This document shows positions 41,838 to 53,033 of a DNA stretch of 64,000 nucleotides, in pieces. The notes beneath the pieces were generated by a model. The model saw nothing but the letters and a program-made list of their open reading frames with translations. It had not been told where the DNA came from and did not search any database. Position 1 is the first letter of the stretch; each line of letters begins with the position of its first letter. The stretch is from Macrosoma leucophasiata. Lineage: Eukaryota > Arthropoda > Insecta > Lepidoptera > Hedylidae. Made by a program: the position numbers and the translations under genes. The stretch spans positions 6,634,001-6,698,000 of the forward strand of contig JAWQUS010000022.1 in NCBI GenBank assembly GCA_036365455.1, given 5' to 3'.

Positions 41838-42123
41838 TTTTTTTATGTATACGAAGTGGCAAGCAAGCATGCAGTTCACATTGATGTTAAGTGATGACTG
41901 CAGCCTATAGACACCCACACAAAGACCAAGGTCAAAATGCAGATGCGTTACCGCTCCTGAGGCCTAAGGTATTATGCCTCTGTGCCGGAAATTACAGGGC
42001 CGTACATTACCACCTGACCGGAACACGATAGTGCTCAACATTACCATTTAACGGCAAGTATATTAGGTAATGCGGTGGTGCCTACGCCCGCGAGCTCCGT
42101 CACCGGAGCTCTACTACCAGTGA
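41838..42123 (-). mobile_element. SINE-A, full-length copy
   Basis: T run, GGCAAGCAAGCATGCAGTTC to GCTCTACTACCAGTGAAA. A third, very diverged piece in + orientation follows at 42180-42352. Confidence 0.85.
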
Positions 42124-42359
42124 AAAGTAAAGTTCGTATAGGAAGAAGGGCCTCACGTAAACGACTGGTTGTTCCAATTTCGAAGCTCGAGCTAGAGCAC
42201 CACCGCATCGTACCTACTTAATCTATCTGCCGCCAAATGTTCAGTTATATCGTTTTCGGTTGGATCGCTATGCATGACCTCGTAATAACTATCACAAAGG
42301 AAATAAAAATTAGGCCTCAGTGGTAGCAGCTCATCTGCATTTTTGACAGACTCCAAAAA

Positions 42360-43204
42360 AGTTCGTGGTTTTATGTTCATTTTGGACCGATTTTAGAATT
42401 TCTTGTGTCGTTTGAAAGGGTTCCTTTCACGTTCTTCCATTTGCCAAGTTGGGATTTGTTGATAGCATCATGGGCGAGACTGATATGCACTTTTATTCAA
42501 TTTTCTTAAAAAATATGTTGTGTAGTTTTAACATATAAAATATAATAACGATAGTGCAGCATTACGGATCAAATAGCAGTTATGTTACAAGAGAGCGGTC
42601 ACGCCCGTGTATCGCAATATTGCACGTGAAGGTGGGGCCTCAGTGATAGCGGTTATTTTATAAAGTGTGTAACTTTAGTGGTTGCTTGCTCGCGGCAGAA
42701 CAATTTTCCTTCAGTAGTATTAAAGAGAGTACCTTATTTATAACTTTTTGAAAATAGTTTATCATCTCGAAAGCCTGAAAAATAATAGTTGTTTACTTAA
42801 CGTGTGTAGAAGAAGAAGAAGAAGAAGATGAAAAATATTTATTTTCTAGGCACACACAAAACAACTAATAATTAAAAAAAATAAAAACAAGTAAAATAAT
42901 TGTTACGTATTTGGTTTTAATAAGGCAAGAAAACGGTACGGTGTACTACTTGAACTAATATACGTATAACGATGCGCGACAAGAACTGAAAAAATAGTAA
43001 ACGTTCATAAATGTTTTTATAAAAATAAGCTCATGTGCCTTGTGATACGGAATAACTAATAAAAAAGAATATTGTAGATCTATTATACTAATAATTATCG
43101 CAGCGTAATGATTGGTGGTATAATCGATATATAATAAAGAAAATAATCATTATAATTACACCGTGTACATTCACTAGTTGTTCCCTGCTAAATAATTAAC
43201 TAAA
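42360..43204. other. AT-rich intron, no gene recognised
   Basis: Contains a GAA microsatellite (about 42809-42830). No open frame or splice pair stands out. Confidence 0.5.
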
Positions 43205-43379
43205 ATTTAAATTGCTCGCTATAAGTCCGCTGCAAGTAACACCACATCCCATCAAATTTAATTGAAGATGAGTCGTGACGCGGTGGTTGCGTAAAACAGT
43301 AATCGTGATCGCGAGCCACGCCCGACCTATACGGTGTTTGCTAATATTTGCCGGTTTCTTATTTTACAGAAGGTTCTCT
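43205..43379. repeat. Left member of a 170-bp direct repeat around the LINE
   Basis: AAGTAACACCACATCCCATC, AATTGAAGATGAGTCGTGA, CGTGATCGCGAGCCACGCCC to ACAGAAGG. The same order of words recurs at 46452-46606 with scattered differences. Confidence 0.7.
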
Positions 43380-45802
43380 TCGTCATACATAAGCATCTGC
43401 CATGGCCGGTCCACGTGGAGGTGCTATATGACCTCGACGCACAGCACCTTCCCCTACTGGTCACTTTATCACTGACGACTAACTTCACGATCCCGCGACC
43501 GCCGCGTCGGCGCACCGACTGGCACGCTTTCACGCGCACCATGAGTGAGGCCGAACCGCTGGGCGCCCTGCAGTCTCCAGAGGACGTGGAGGAGGCAACC
43601 AACCGCCTCGCCGCAATCATCAAGTCCGCCAAAGAGGCGGCCACTACAACCCTGCCGCCGAAGTCATACCGCAGGGGCGCCCTACCCGCCTCACTCGAGT
43701 CCATGCGCCAGCGGAAGCGTGCGCTGCGCCAATTGTGGGCGCGCACCCGTTGTCCGTCGGTGAAAAGTGACCTCAACCGCCTGACCGAGCGCTTGAGCGC
43801 TGCCGTGAGCGCGTACCGCGGGTCGACTTGGGAAACCACCATCGACCGCGCAGGTGAGAATGATACGAACCTCTACGCGCTCACGAGAGCGCTCACGCGC
43901 GAGGCACCACCCATCTATCCGCTGCTTGACAGTAGCGGTAGACGGTGCTATAGGCCCCAGGACCGCGCCGAAATCATGGCCAACCACCTGGAGGGGGTGT
44001 TCACCCCCAACCCCGCTAGCGGCGCTGCCGTCGAGCACCATGATGACTGTGAGCGCCGAGTGAGGGAACTCCTGTCGGCCCCCGCCGCGCCGCTCCGGGG
44101 AGAAGATTTTATCTCCCCGTCTGAGCTGCGCAAAGCCGTCCTCCGACTACCTAGTAGGAGGGCCGCCGGGCCTGACGGAATCCCAATTGAGGCGCTCCGG
44201 CATCTACCGTGGAGAAGTTTGGTGTCACTAACCAAACTTTTCAACGGGGTACTCCGGACTGGCCATTTTCCCACTGATTGGAAGCTGGGAAAGGTTATCG
44301 TCCTCCCGAAACCGGGCAAGGACCGCCGACTCACGTCCAGCTATCGCCCTATAACGTTGCTGTCGCACCTGGGCAAGTTGTTTGAGCGCCTCCTGCTGCG
44401 GAGGCTCAGACCGCTCCTCCCGAGTAGAGAGGAGCAATTCGGCTTCCGCGCGGGACATTCAACCACGCTCCAACTTGCCAGAGTGCTGCATCACCTTGCC
44501 GATGAGGCCAACAGAGATCACTACGCGGTCGGAGTTTTTCTAGACATAGAAAAAGCTTTCGACCGTGTGTGGCACGTTGGCCTCCTCGACAAGATAGCAG
44601 CCAAAATGCAACCTGGCATTTTTAGGGTGGTAGCTGACTTTCTCCAAGACCGGCGGTTCTACGTCACGGTGGAGGGCTGCGATTCTGCCCAGCATCCAAT
44701 CCGTGCCGGAGTTCCACAAGGCAGCTGTCTGTCGCCGTGCCTTTATGCGGCGTACACAGACGACGTTCCCACCCTGCGTGACCATCTGCGCGAGGGGGAG
44801 AGGGACGTCATGCTGTCCTTGTTTGCCGACGACAGCGCCTATGTAGCGACATCGGCTCGGTTGCATTTAGCAATCGCAAAAATGCAACACCTGCTGGACC
44901 TGCTGCCGGAGTGGCTGGACAGGTGGCGGATGGCCGTCAACGTAGACAAGACGGCCGCTTTCGTAACACGAGTCCGCCGCTTACCGCAGCCGCTCCGACT
45001 GCGAGGCCAGGACATAGCCTGGCAGTCTACGGTGAAGTATCTGGGGTGTAGCATCGACCGCGCGCTCCGCATGGTGCCCACTGTGAATCACGTGGTGCAA
45101 CAGGCGGCGACCGCGCGCTCGATGCTGCGTCCCGTTCTTCAATCGAGACTGCCACTCCGGACCAAAATCCGGCTATACAAGACCTATGTCCGCTCGAGGC
45201 TGACGTACGCTGCGCCTGCATGGTATGCACTATGCTCCGCGACGCAGCGGCGCAGGCTTCAGGTTCAGCAGAACGTGTCTCTCCGGCTGATCACAGGAGC
45301 GGGGAGGTACGTGCGCAACGACGTCATCGCCCGGGATCTAGGGGTTGAGTCCGTGGAGGAATTCGTGGTCCGTCTCGCGCGTCGAATGTTCGACCGCGCA
45401 GACAACGGACCCCACGAGCATCTCCGCGGAATCGCCCCTCTCCACAGCCGCCCACCCGAGGGTCGTCCGTTGCCGCGCGAGATCCTCCCTCCTGCATCGC
45501 CGAGGGCGCGTCGAGCCGATGTTGCCCACCCCATCCCTCCAAAGGCCCCGATCCCCCGGATCACAGTGAAGGCCGCCCAGACATACACCTACACTGACAC
45601 TCATACCACTGTCGACAGGCCCCAACCACCCTCAGATTATTGGGAGGGTTCGAGCCCCGCCCACCGACCGGGTTCGACTCCCGGTCGAGGACTTGAGACG
45701 TCGCCCGGGACCGCGGCTGCGCCGTCAGGCTTAGGCCAAGGTGACGACGTGGTCGTGTGGCCCCTTACCATCGCCAACGTCAACATACACAACCTTTTGT
45801 AA
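43380..45802 (+). CDS. Jockey-like non-LTR reverse transcriptase, N-terminally truncated
   Basis: The open frame runs 822 codons from an ATG at 43334 to TAA at 45800-45802. The first 15 or so codons belong to flanking sequence. YDLDAQHLPLLVTLS (residues 32-46) is the last strand of the endonuclease. RT core about residues 315-570: DWKLGKVIVLPKPGKD, SYRPITLLS, GFRAGHST, VFLDIEKAFDRVWH, AGVPQGSCLSPCLY and the catalytic FADD at 497-500, then KYLGCSID. The C-terminal part (CSATQRRRLQVQQNVSLRLI) is typical of jockey-type elements. No stop or frameshift, so the insertion is young even though it cannot move on its own. Confidence 0.85.
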
Positions 45803-46115
45803 ACGGCGCGCGGAGGAATAGCTGAGGGAGTGAAAAGAATGTACCCAAAAACAAAAAAAAAAAAAAAAAAAAAAACACAGAAATGGGTTAAAAAGCTAAA
45901 AAAAAAAAAGGAGAAAAATCAAAACAAAAAAAAAAAAAAAAAAAAAAAACTACGAAGCCTCCTTCAGCGAGTTCCTCTGCGTGCCAGCATCTCCAGTTAA
46001 GGACCACGCCCCCGACGTCTCGGGGGCAGATAGGCCCGGGGAAGGAGGACATTCCTCGACCCCCGAACCATCCCCCCCCTTTTGTTGCGCTTCACGCGCG
46101 GAGGGAGGGATGATG
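43380..46115 (+). mobile_element. 5'-truncated jockey-clade LINE
   Basis: Carries the end of the endonuclease domain, a complete RT (next entry), and a 3' region with two long A-rich tracts (45852-45873 and 45924-45949) and GGAGGGAGGGATGATGAAT. GC content is far above that of the surroundings. ORF1 and most of the endonuclease are missing. Confidence 0.8.
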
Positions 46116-46324
46116 AATAAACAGTCAAGGTTCTCGGTAAAAACTGTAAAAAGCTATTTCATCGCGTTTTCGTTTGCATACATCCGATTCCGCAAATAAA
46201 AACTAAGTAAAATGAAGTACAAAAATTCGTCTCTACATTTCTACATGGTAAAAATAATCTCGTATAATAATATCGTTTGATTTTTTTTTGTGCAGGTGCA
46301 CCTTTAATAAGCAGATAATATTAA

Positions 46325-46447
46325 TAATGGCAACCCTTGACACGTCCCACTGCTGGGCACAAGTCTCTCCCCTTTTTTTGGAGGGGGGCAAGGAGCTTAC
46401 TCCACGCTGCTCCAATGCGGGTTGGTGGAGGTTGCGGGTTGAGTATT
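46325..46447 (+). mobile_element. TCCCACTGCTGGGC retroelement tail, short
   Basis: ATGGCAACCCTTGACACGTC to GGTTGGTGGAGGTTGCGG. Confidence 0.6.
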
Positions 46448-46451
46448 AATC

Positions 46452-46606
46452 CGCTCTAAGTAACAGCACACCCCATCAAATTTAATTGAAGATGAGTCGT
46501 GAAGAGACGGTTGCGTAAAGCGCCAATCGTGATCGCGAGCCACGCCCGACCTGCGCCGTGTTCGCGATGATATTGGCCGGTTTCATGTTTTGTAGAAGGC
46601 TGGATG
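46452..46606. repeat. Right member of the 170-bp direct repeat
   Basis: Counterpart of 43205-43379 (AATTGAAGATGAGTCGTGA, CGTGATCGCGAGCCACGCCC, TTGGCCGGTTTCATG). Confidence 0.7.
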
Positions 46607-46677
46607 TTGGTTGATATTATATATATATATATTTTTTATTATTTACTTTATATAGGTATATTACTTTACTCCTTACT

Positions 46678-46896
46678 ACACCGCGGACACTCCGCCAAAA
46701 TTCCATACAAACGCCTAATTTGGTCTCTATTACACAAACATCAATCAGTGACGTATTCACACGTGCACCTGTGTGCGTAGCACGTAGAGAACACAAAACG
46801 TCGCCCATAAGAGGGGAGGAGGTTGGGTGATGCGGGGAAATCGGGGGGGGACGTCGAAGTGTCCATTCTATACGTAGTATTATTACATATTCTCTG
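46678..46896 (-). mobile_element. hAT-like MITE B with perfect 8-bp TSD
   Basis: ACACCGCGGACACTCCGCC to ATATTCTCTG, flanked by TCCTTACT on both sides (46670-46677 and 46897-46904). This copy fixes the ends of the family. Confidence 0.85.
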
Positions 46897-46944
46897 TCCT
46901 TACTTACCATTTGCTACATTTCATATAATTGAAAGGCACTGTCA

Positions 46945-47098
46945 CATAAAAATAACAACTTAGATCTTAGGGGTGGCAACGCATCTGCATTATGACCTCT
47001 GGTTTTGTGTAGATGTCTATTAATATAGGCTGCAGTTATCACTTAACATCCATGTGAACTGCATGTTTGTTTGCCCACCTTTGTTATATAAAAAAAAT
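46945..47098 (+). mobile_element. SINE-A 3' half, diverged
   Basis: AACAACTTAGATCTTAGGGG to GTTATATAAAAAAA. From 47100 to 47445 nothing is recognised; a MITE-D piece is at 47445-47516. Confidence 0.65.
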
Positions 47099-47552
47099 GT
47101 GCATTGCTTTTGGGTTTAAATCTCTTTTCTGTTAGTTTTCGCTTTTTATTGGTGGTTTTTAAAATTTTCTTTTTAGAGTAAGCTTAGAAATTAATAGACT
47201 CGTAATTAAAAACACATTGCTACACTAAAATAAAGACACTTACTAGTATGAACACATACCACACGAGGTATGGTATTGAAGACGCAACCAGTCCACCTTG
47301 GGAGGTCGTGAGTTGCCGCCACGCCCGCGAATTGCTTTCATATTTTGCTACGTTCTATGTACTTACCTAAGTAGTTTATCTTATACTACTCGTAGCTGAA
47401 ATAGGATTTTATATCATACTAGTGACCCGTAGTGTTTACGTAGGTAGTGTGCAGAGATAACGCTCTACGAAGTGGAAACTAGCCGATTTGTCTCTTTCGT
47501 TGGCTCGATGTTCAATATTATATTTCTTGCTTACTCTTATCATGTACAGGCA

Positions 47553-47843
47553 TAGAGCAACACGGGCCACCGGCCGCGGCGGACTGGAGGGGAGTACCCA
47601 TAGCGTTGATTACCGATGCAAAACAGTCTGTCATTTTTTGCGGGAGGAAATGCGTGCGACACACACGCACACTACAAAAATCGTCTATTACTACGCAACT
47701 CACACCTTGACTTTAACAAAATACAGAAACAATTAGACGCACACATTTAAACATCTAGGCGACAGGTATAGGCCCATTTGGGCTTGTACTTTGACAAAAG
47801 GGAAAGCCTGCATATGTCTACTCCCCTCCGATGTTGCTCTATG
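47553..47843. mobile_element. MITE-E, complete copy
   Basis: CATAGAGCAACACGGGCCAC...GGAGGGGAGT at the left, ACTCCCCTCCGATGTTGCTC...TATG at the right (inverted). The interior carries GCAAAACAGTCTGTC and AAACATCTAGGCGACAGG. Confidence 0.7.
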
Positions 47844-47892
47844 TGTACTGTACAGCAGTATCCTACATGAAATATTGCACCATCCAGCCTAC

Positions 47893-48080
47893 GAAGGAGA
47901 CAATCGGCTAGTATCGTCTTCGTAGAGCGTTATCTCTGCTGCATACTCCCTACGTAAGCACTGATAGTCCTGTATTGGCCAAAACTTGACCAAGATGGTC
48001 GACAAACGTCAGATAGGTGAGGTGCGAAAGAGAACGCTCTACAGACCCGAAATAAGCCGAAGTCTCCTTCCTAAGTTCGA
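47893..48080. mobile_element. MITE-D, better-preserved copy
   Basis: TACGAAGGAGACAATCGGCT at the left against AAGCCGAAGTCTCCTTCCTA at the right. Confidence 0.65.
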
Positions 48081-48143
48081 TGTGCAAAATTTCTTGTTGT
48101 AATCTGTATAATTGTATTTTGACAAAAAGGCGGTTGTCGACAG

Positions 48144-48231
48144 GCGTGCGAGCCGCCGGTGCAGTCGGAGCCGGTGGATTTGAGCATCAAGCCGCGACCG
48201 ACCACTCCCAGGAAACGTACCAAGATTATTG
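48144..48231 (+). CDS. Exon with CtBP-binding motif, KLF3/8/12-like repressor
   Basis: An 88-nt exon between GTCGACAG and the strong donor ATTG|gtgagt. Phase 0 reading gives ACEPPVQSEPVDLSIKPRPT, then TPRKRTKII. EPVDLS fits the P-x-DLS motif that recruits the corepressor CtBP, and Q-x-EPVDLS-x-x-K is the arrangement in the N-terminal half of KLF3, KLF8 and KLF12. TPRKRTK could be a nuclear-localisation signal. GC content is far above that of its flanks. The three C-terminal C2H2 fingers expected for a KLF are not in the window, so the family call is an inference. The acceptor has a weak pyrimidine tract. Confidence 0.55.
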
Positions 48232-48531
48232 GTGAGTGCCTTTTTTATTTATTTTTTACTAGCGACCCGCCCAGGTTTCGCACGTGTAGTATTTATTATA
48301 TCGTAAAGACGCGCCCGACTTCTTTGACAAAAACCGTGATATCTTGGTAAATGTAAGTACGATATTGATAAATTATAGATATATACCTTCCTCGGAAAAG
48401 CCTCTTCCCAACATTTCAAACAGGAACAAAATCCGTTCACAACTTTCTGAGATAAGCGCATACATACAGACGGAGAAAATAAGGGGACTTAACTTTATAA
48501 TATGTAGTGATGATGATAGTGATTGCTTGTG

Positions 48532-48769
48532 TAGTGTCCACTACATTAAGGCGCCAACTAGTGGAACGAAACACAGACGAAACCCCAGAGTACTGGTCTA
48601 GTACGGTAGATGGCGTGTCAATCGAATTACATCGCACATGCGAAGTTTTCTCAAGAGTTGGCATATGATACAACTTCCTAATGTCAATCGTTGGGCCGCG
48701 GCCCGCCTCACCACCTCACCTGGTCGGAGGATCCTCCTTTTTCTTCGGAAGGACAATTCCATTTGAATG
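48532..48769. mobile_element. M1 copy, nearly complete
   Basis: AGTGTCCACTACATTAAGGC to CTTCGGAAGGACAATTCCA, about 300 bp downstream of the exon. A LINE relic tail (GTGTGTCAGGACCGGGAGAT to ATACATACATACAT) is at 48875-48957. Confidence 0.65.
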
Positions 48770-48994
48770 CCGTTCCTCCACACGTAATAGAAACTAAAGG
48801 CGGGGACTTACTGTCTCTATGCAATACTATGCATTATCTCCCAGCCAGCCATTGGGTAGAATTGATTATTGATATCTGTGTGTCAGGACCGGGAGATCTG
48901 GCGCGCCGGACTCTGCCTCATAAATCTAATTGGCGTGAAGATACATACATACATTACTATTTGTAGGTATTGTTCGAAGTGTCAAAATAAATCG

Positions 48995-49137
48995 GGGGCT
49001 ATCAGAGATAGTGGTTTAAAATCCTTTATCTCTGGTTCTATTGGGATTTTTCCATTTTCTGGAAGTTGCCCAGTACCTCGGCGTTTGATAATGTGTCCGT
49101 AGATATCAACAGGTTCGCCACCTGTTACATGGGCCCA
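48995..49137 (+). mobile_element. SINE-B middle fragment
   Basis: GGGGGCTATCAGAGATAGTG to CGCCACCTGTTACATGGGCC. Confidence 0.7.
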
Positions 49138-49281
49138 GAGGCGACTTTAGCTCGTGTAGCGCCCGTGTGCATTGAAACCCTGGCGTCCCCTAGGCCTGAC
49201 CATGATGGTCCAATACGATGCCCTTAGCTGTCTCTACTATACGGCGGCGCCCCTCGGCATTGCGCACCTTGCGCTATAGGC

Positions 49282-49474
49282 ACACCGCGGACACTCCGCC
49301 AAAATTCCATACAAACGATCAATCAGTGACGTGTATTTACACGCGCACCTGTGTGCGTAGCACGTACAAAATACGTAAGAGTGGAAGGGGTTGAGTGATG
49401 CGAGCAAATCGGGCGGGACGTCGAAGTGTCCATTCTACGTATACTCGTACACGTAGTATTATTACATATTCTCT
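49282..49474 (-). mobile_element. hAT-like MITE B, internally deleted
   Basis: ACACCGCGGACACTCCGCC to ATTACATATTCTCT; about 30 bp is missing after ATTCCATACAAACG. Confidence 0.7.
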
Positions 49475-49494
49475 ACTATAGGTTAATCCGCCCC

Positions 49495-49981
49495 TGCATG
49501 GACCAAAACATAACCGGCGAATCGTGGATGTTCGCATGTTAATTAATAATAATGGCAACCCATTATACGTCCCACTGCTGGGCACGAGTCTCTCCCATTT
49601 TTGGAGGGAGGCCTGGAGCTTACTCTACCACGCTGCTCCAATGCGGATTGGTGGAGATACGGGTTAGTGGCCTACCCGCAGTCGGATGTTTTCAAACCGC
49701 TTATTAGGCCTCCGACAAGATTGAATCAATCTATGGCAACCGGGACCGACAGCTTAACGTGCCCAAAGCGCGGAAACGCGCATTTAATTTGCCACTAGCG
49801 GTCACCCATCACACTACCCGACCGTGCCCGCAGTGCTTAACCGAGTAGATCGGCCGGCGGCTGGTGTAGTATCGTAAGATCTACACCAGCCGCCGTCGGG
49901 CCATGCGCGCTTCAATGATATTCTTGAATGCATGCATTTACCTCTGCCTACCCCTTCGGGGATGACAGGCGTGATGTTACT
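49495..49981 (+). mobile_element. SINE-B interrupted by a retroelement tail
   Basis: AAAACATAACCGGCGAATCG before and TGAATGCATGCATTTACCTC after; the insert (49548-49917) is a full TCCCACTGCTGGGC tail. Confidence 0.7.
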
Positions 49982-50111
49982 TTTATAATATGAAAAACAT
50001 TGACCTTATTACGGAGTTCCTATATAGCATCCGCGTAGTGACCTCGAGTTTTCATGACTTGTTTCTCATTCATTTTGCTGAATTAAACGTGTATTTGCAA
50101 TTTTATAAGTG

Positions 50112-50588
50112 AACAAGCTGACCCGGCAAACTTCGTATTATCTCAGAATGAAATAATGTGTCAAAGGTTTGATATATACGGACTATTTGTATGGGAAAAT
50201 GATTTTTCATATTTTCTTACCTTTTAAACCTTCCCTGGACTTCCAAAAATCGTTCTTCCGTTCAAAACCTAAATTAGCCAAATTGGTCCAGCCGTTCTCG
50301 AGTTGTAGCGATACTAACGAAGAGCTATTGATTTCTATAAATATACTAGCTGACCCGGCAAACTTCGTATTGCCTCAGAATGAAATAATGTGTCAAAGGT
50401 TTGATATATACGGACTATTTATATGGGAAAATGAAATTGTGTTTCTTACTATTTCCCTTCATATTTTCTTACCTTTAAAACCATTCCTGGACGTCCAAAA
50501 ATCATTAAAAACCAAAATTAGCCAAATCGGTCCAGCCGTTCTCGAGTTGTAGCGAGACTAACGAACAGCAATTGATTTCTATATATAT
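50112..50588 (+). repeat. Two CCCGGCAAACTTCG repeats in tandem
   Basis: AGCTGACCCGGCAAACTTCG at 50108 and 50347, each ending near AACGAACAGCAATTGATTTC (first with GAAGAGC). A fragment restarts at 50824. Confidence 0.7.
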
Positions 50589-50602
50589 GAAGGAATTTTG
50601 AC

Positions 50603-50825
50603 GACCCGGTTAGTCCAGCGGTGTGAGATGACCGTTTGATTCGGAGGGTCGCGGGTTCGATCCCCGCACCGGGACAAATGTTTGTATGGCCTACAGATAT
50701 TTGTTTCGGGTCTGGGTGTTTGTGTATGTGTTGTATGTGTACAACGGCACCCACGACACAGGTTTGTACCTACTGTGGGGCTGTGAGTGTAAGCGTATTT
50801 TATTTTTATTATTTATGTAAGACTA
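50603..50825 (+). mobile_element. SINE-C, tRNA-derived
   Basis: The head GACCCGGTTAGTCCAGCGGT (box A) and GGGTCGCGGGTTCGATCCCC (box B) has acceptor-like pairing. The body is TTTGTTTCGGGTCTGGGTGT and GGGCTGTGAGTGTAAGCGTA. A second copy is at 62874-63090 with about 95% identity by eye. Confidence 0.8.
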
Positions 50826-50870
50826 GCTGGACCCAGCAAACTTCGTATTGTCTCAACAGGAACGGTAATT

Positions 50871-51672
50871 GCCTTATCATTAACGTGTACAGCAAGCTTG
50901 TAGACGTTCCTGTAATTTTAAGCAACCGAGGCATAACACCTTAGGCTTCGGGAGTGGCAACGCCTCTACATTAAAAATCTCTGATTTCATTATTTTTATC
51001 CCGATGCGGCATCGAACCCGCAATCCAGTTTAGGTCCGAAATACAAATGTTTCGGAGCCTATCCAACGTTGTATAACAGACTTCCTTAACGCGATAGTCT
51101 TGTTAATTATATCAGTGAGGCCCTAGTGAAAGGGACAATGTTAGGGCTGTGTTGCAGGAAGAGGGAAAACTTGGCCGTTCTCCAAAATGTCTAACTGGAC
51201 CCGGTCCATGACACCTTCATTAGATCTACCAACATATTGTTTCATTCGCTTAAAATGTCTAACCTGGACCCGTCACATGACGTCTCCATAATTCAATTTA
51301 GGAACTACCAACTTTTGCTTTATTCATTTGTTTATAATGAGAGCACTTATGAAAAAAACGAGACAAAATAAATACGCTCACACTCACAGCACAGTTAGGG
51401 AGATGATACGCAATTAATAATTTGTCGAAAATACTCAACAAACAAGTTTTTGGATAGACGTGTAAGTGTAAGCTACAAAACAACATATACACTAAAAATC
51501 GAAAAATATATGTTTTTACAGAAAAAATCGTCTTCATAATCCAGATAACGGCATCACTACAAAGTGAGAAATAACAGAATACAGATTTAATCCATAGCAA
51601 CAATCACGTCATTGTTTTGGAATATTTAGAAGTCAGGCCGCTAACTCAAGATCTATCTATGGTCCTACATTT
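50871..51672. other. No gene recognised
   Basis: Contains a SINE-A scrap (about 50925-50970), a tRNA-like half (GATGCGGCATCGAACCCGCA, 51003, minus strand) and a duplicated phrase AAAATGTCTAAC...GGACCCG at 51184 and 51252. Confidence 0.45.
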
Positions 51673-51867
51673 GGGCGCCCCCACAAAACTCAATACTGCG
51701 ATGCGATACGACGCGACGCCGCATCGTAGGAACTTGCAAAGCCAGAACCAAAGCCAAAGCATCAGCAAATCGCTGCAGTGCGTTTTCGTCCGAAACGTTG
51801 AAATTACCTGAATCGCATCGCAAATGCCTGCGATGCGGCCTCGTATCGCAGATTTGTGTGTGCGCCC
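51673..51867. mobile_element. MITE-H with GGGCGC ends
   Basis: GGGCGCCCCCACAAAACTCA...GCGATGCGAT at the left is mirrored by CGTATCGCAGATTTGTGTGT and GCGCCC at the right. TTT lies outside both ends. A 3-bp duplication would fit a PIF/Harbinger origin. Confidence 0.65.
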
Positions 51868-52165
51868 TTTGTCTTAATAATAATGGCTGTACAGTAGAAC
51901 TAAGAATCAGTTTAATTAGCATAAACCAAATAAATCCCACAGCCAGTAACCGTCATCTCATCCTAGAAATCCCTTTCACTTCGGACTGTTTTAATTAATA
52001 TGACTGTATCGCGTCGAAGGAACTTTATAACTGTATTTACTGACGGGAAATGTGGAATTAGTTGCTGACCAACTTCTCATTTATACCAGAGATAATGGCT
52101 GTTTATACTCGACTCCAGTTTTAGCGTTCAGTACCAAAAGTGTAAAAACTGGAGCCTATTACTAT

Positions 52166-52662
52166 AGTAGGGGAGCCCAAGAAGGGATTTTCTAATTTAC
52201 TCCAGCGCGTCAGATAAGATAGGAGATACCTTGCACCCTCTTCAGTACCTCCACACTGAGGGCTTCCGCCACGAGATTGCCTCGCATCCAAATCGTCAGA
52301 ATTTTGGATGGGAGCTTTTATTGGGTTCACTTTACATACTCTCTGAGTATCTGACATTTGAGTAATTTTTTACCTTCATTTTTGAAAGAATCAAATATTC
52401 TTGAAAAGGGCGCGACATCAACGTCATGCGTCAAGAGCGTGTCAGATAATCTGAGAGGGTGTTATATGTGCCCAAACAATGCCCCTATACAAAATTCAGA
52501 CGATCCGGATGATCAGTAAGATCGTAGCGACCTTTTGAATTTTTTTAAGGGCTATCCTATCTTAGTAACTTTTAGGGGAGTAAACAGGGTGTATTTATCT
52601 CCCGTTTCTTAATCTGACGCGCCCGAGTAAATACAAAAATAGCATCCTGGGCTCCCCTACTA
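52166..52662. mobile_element. MITE-I, about 500 bp with 50-bp TIRs
   Basis: AGTAGGGGAGCCCAAGAAGG...GCGCGTCAGAT at the left is mirrored by ATCTGACGCGC...CTGGGCTCCCCTACT at the right. The interior has no intact gene. Confidence 0.75.
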
Positions 52663-52721
52663 CTAAGACTCCGCTGTCCGTCTGTCACCAGAGTTCTAAA
52701 CACAATATACTGATTTCTAAA

Positions 52722-53022
52722 TTTTTTTTTTTTTTTTTTATGTAATATAAGTGGCAAACAAGCATGCAGTTCACATTGATGTTAAGTGATGACTGCAGCC
52801 TATAGACACCCACACAATGACCAGAGGTCAAAATGCAGATGCGCTGCCACTCCTGAGGCATTAGGTGATATGCCTCTGTGCCTGAAATTACAGGGCCGTA
52901 CATTACCACCTGACCGGAACACGATAGTGCTGAACACTACCATTTAGCGGCAAGTATATTAGGTAATGCGGTGGTGCCTACGCCCGCGAGCTCCGTCACT
53001 GGAACTCTACCACCAATAGAAA
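52722..53022 (-). mobile_element. SINE-A, full-length copy
   Basis: T run, AGTGGCAAACAAGCATGCAG to TGGAACTCTACCACCAATAG. Confidence 0.85.
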
Positions 53023-53033
53023 AATAAGATATA

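Noticed and set aside
43545..45625. Many open frames on both strands inside the LINE, up to 171 codons
   Set aside because: GC-rich coding sequence leaves other frames open by chance; only the + strand RT frame has family motifs.
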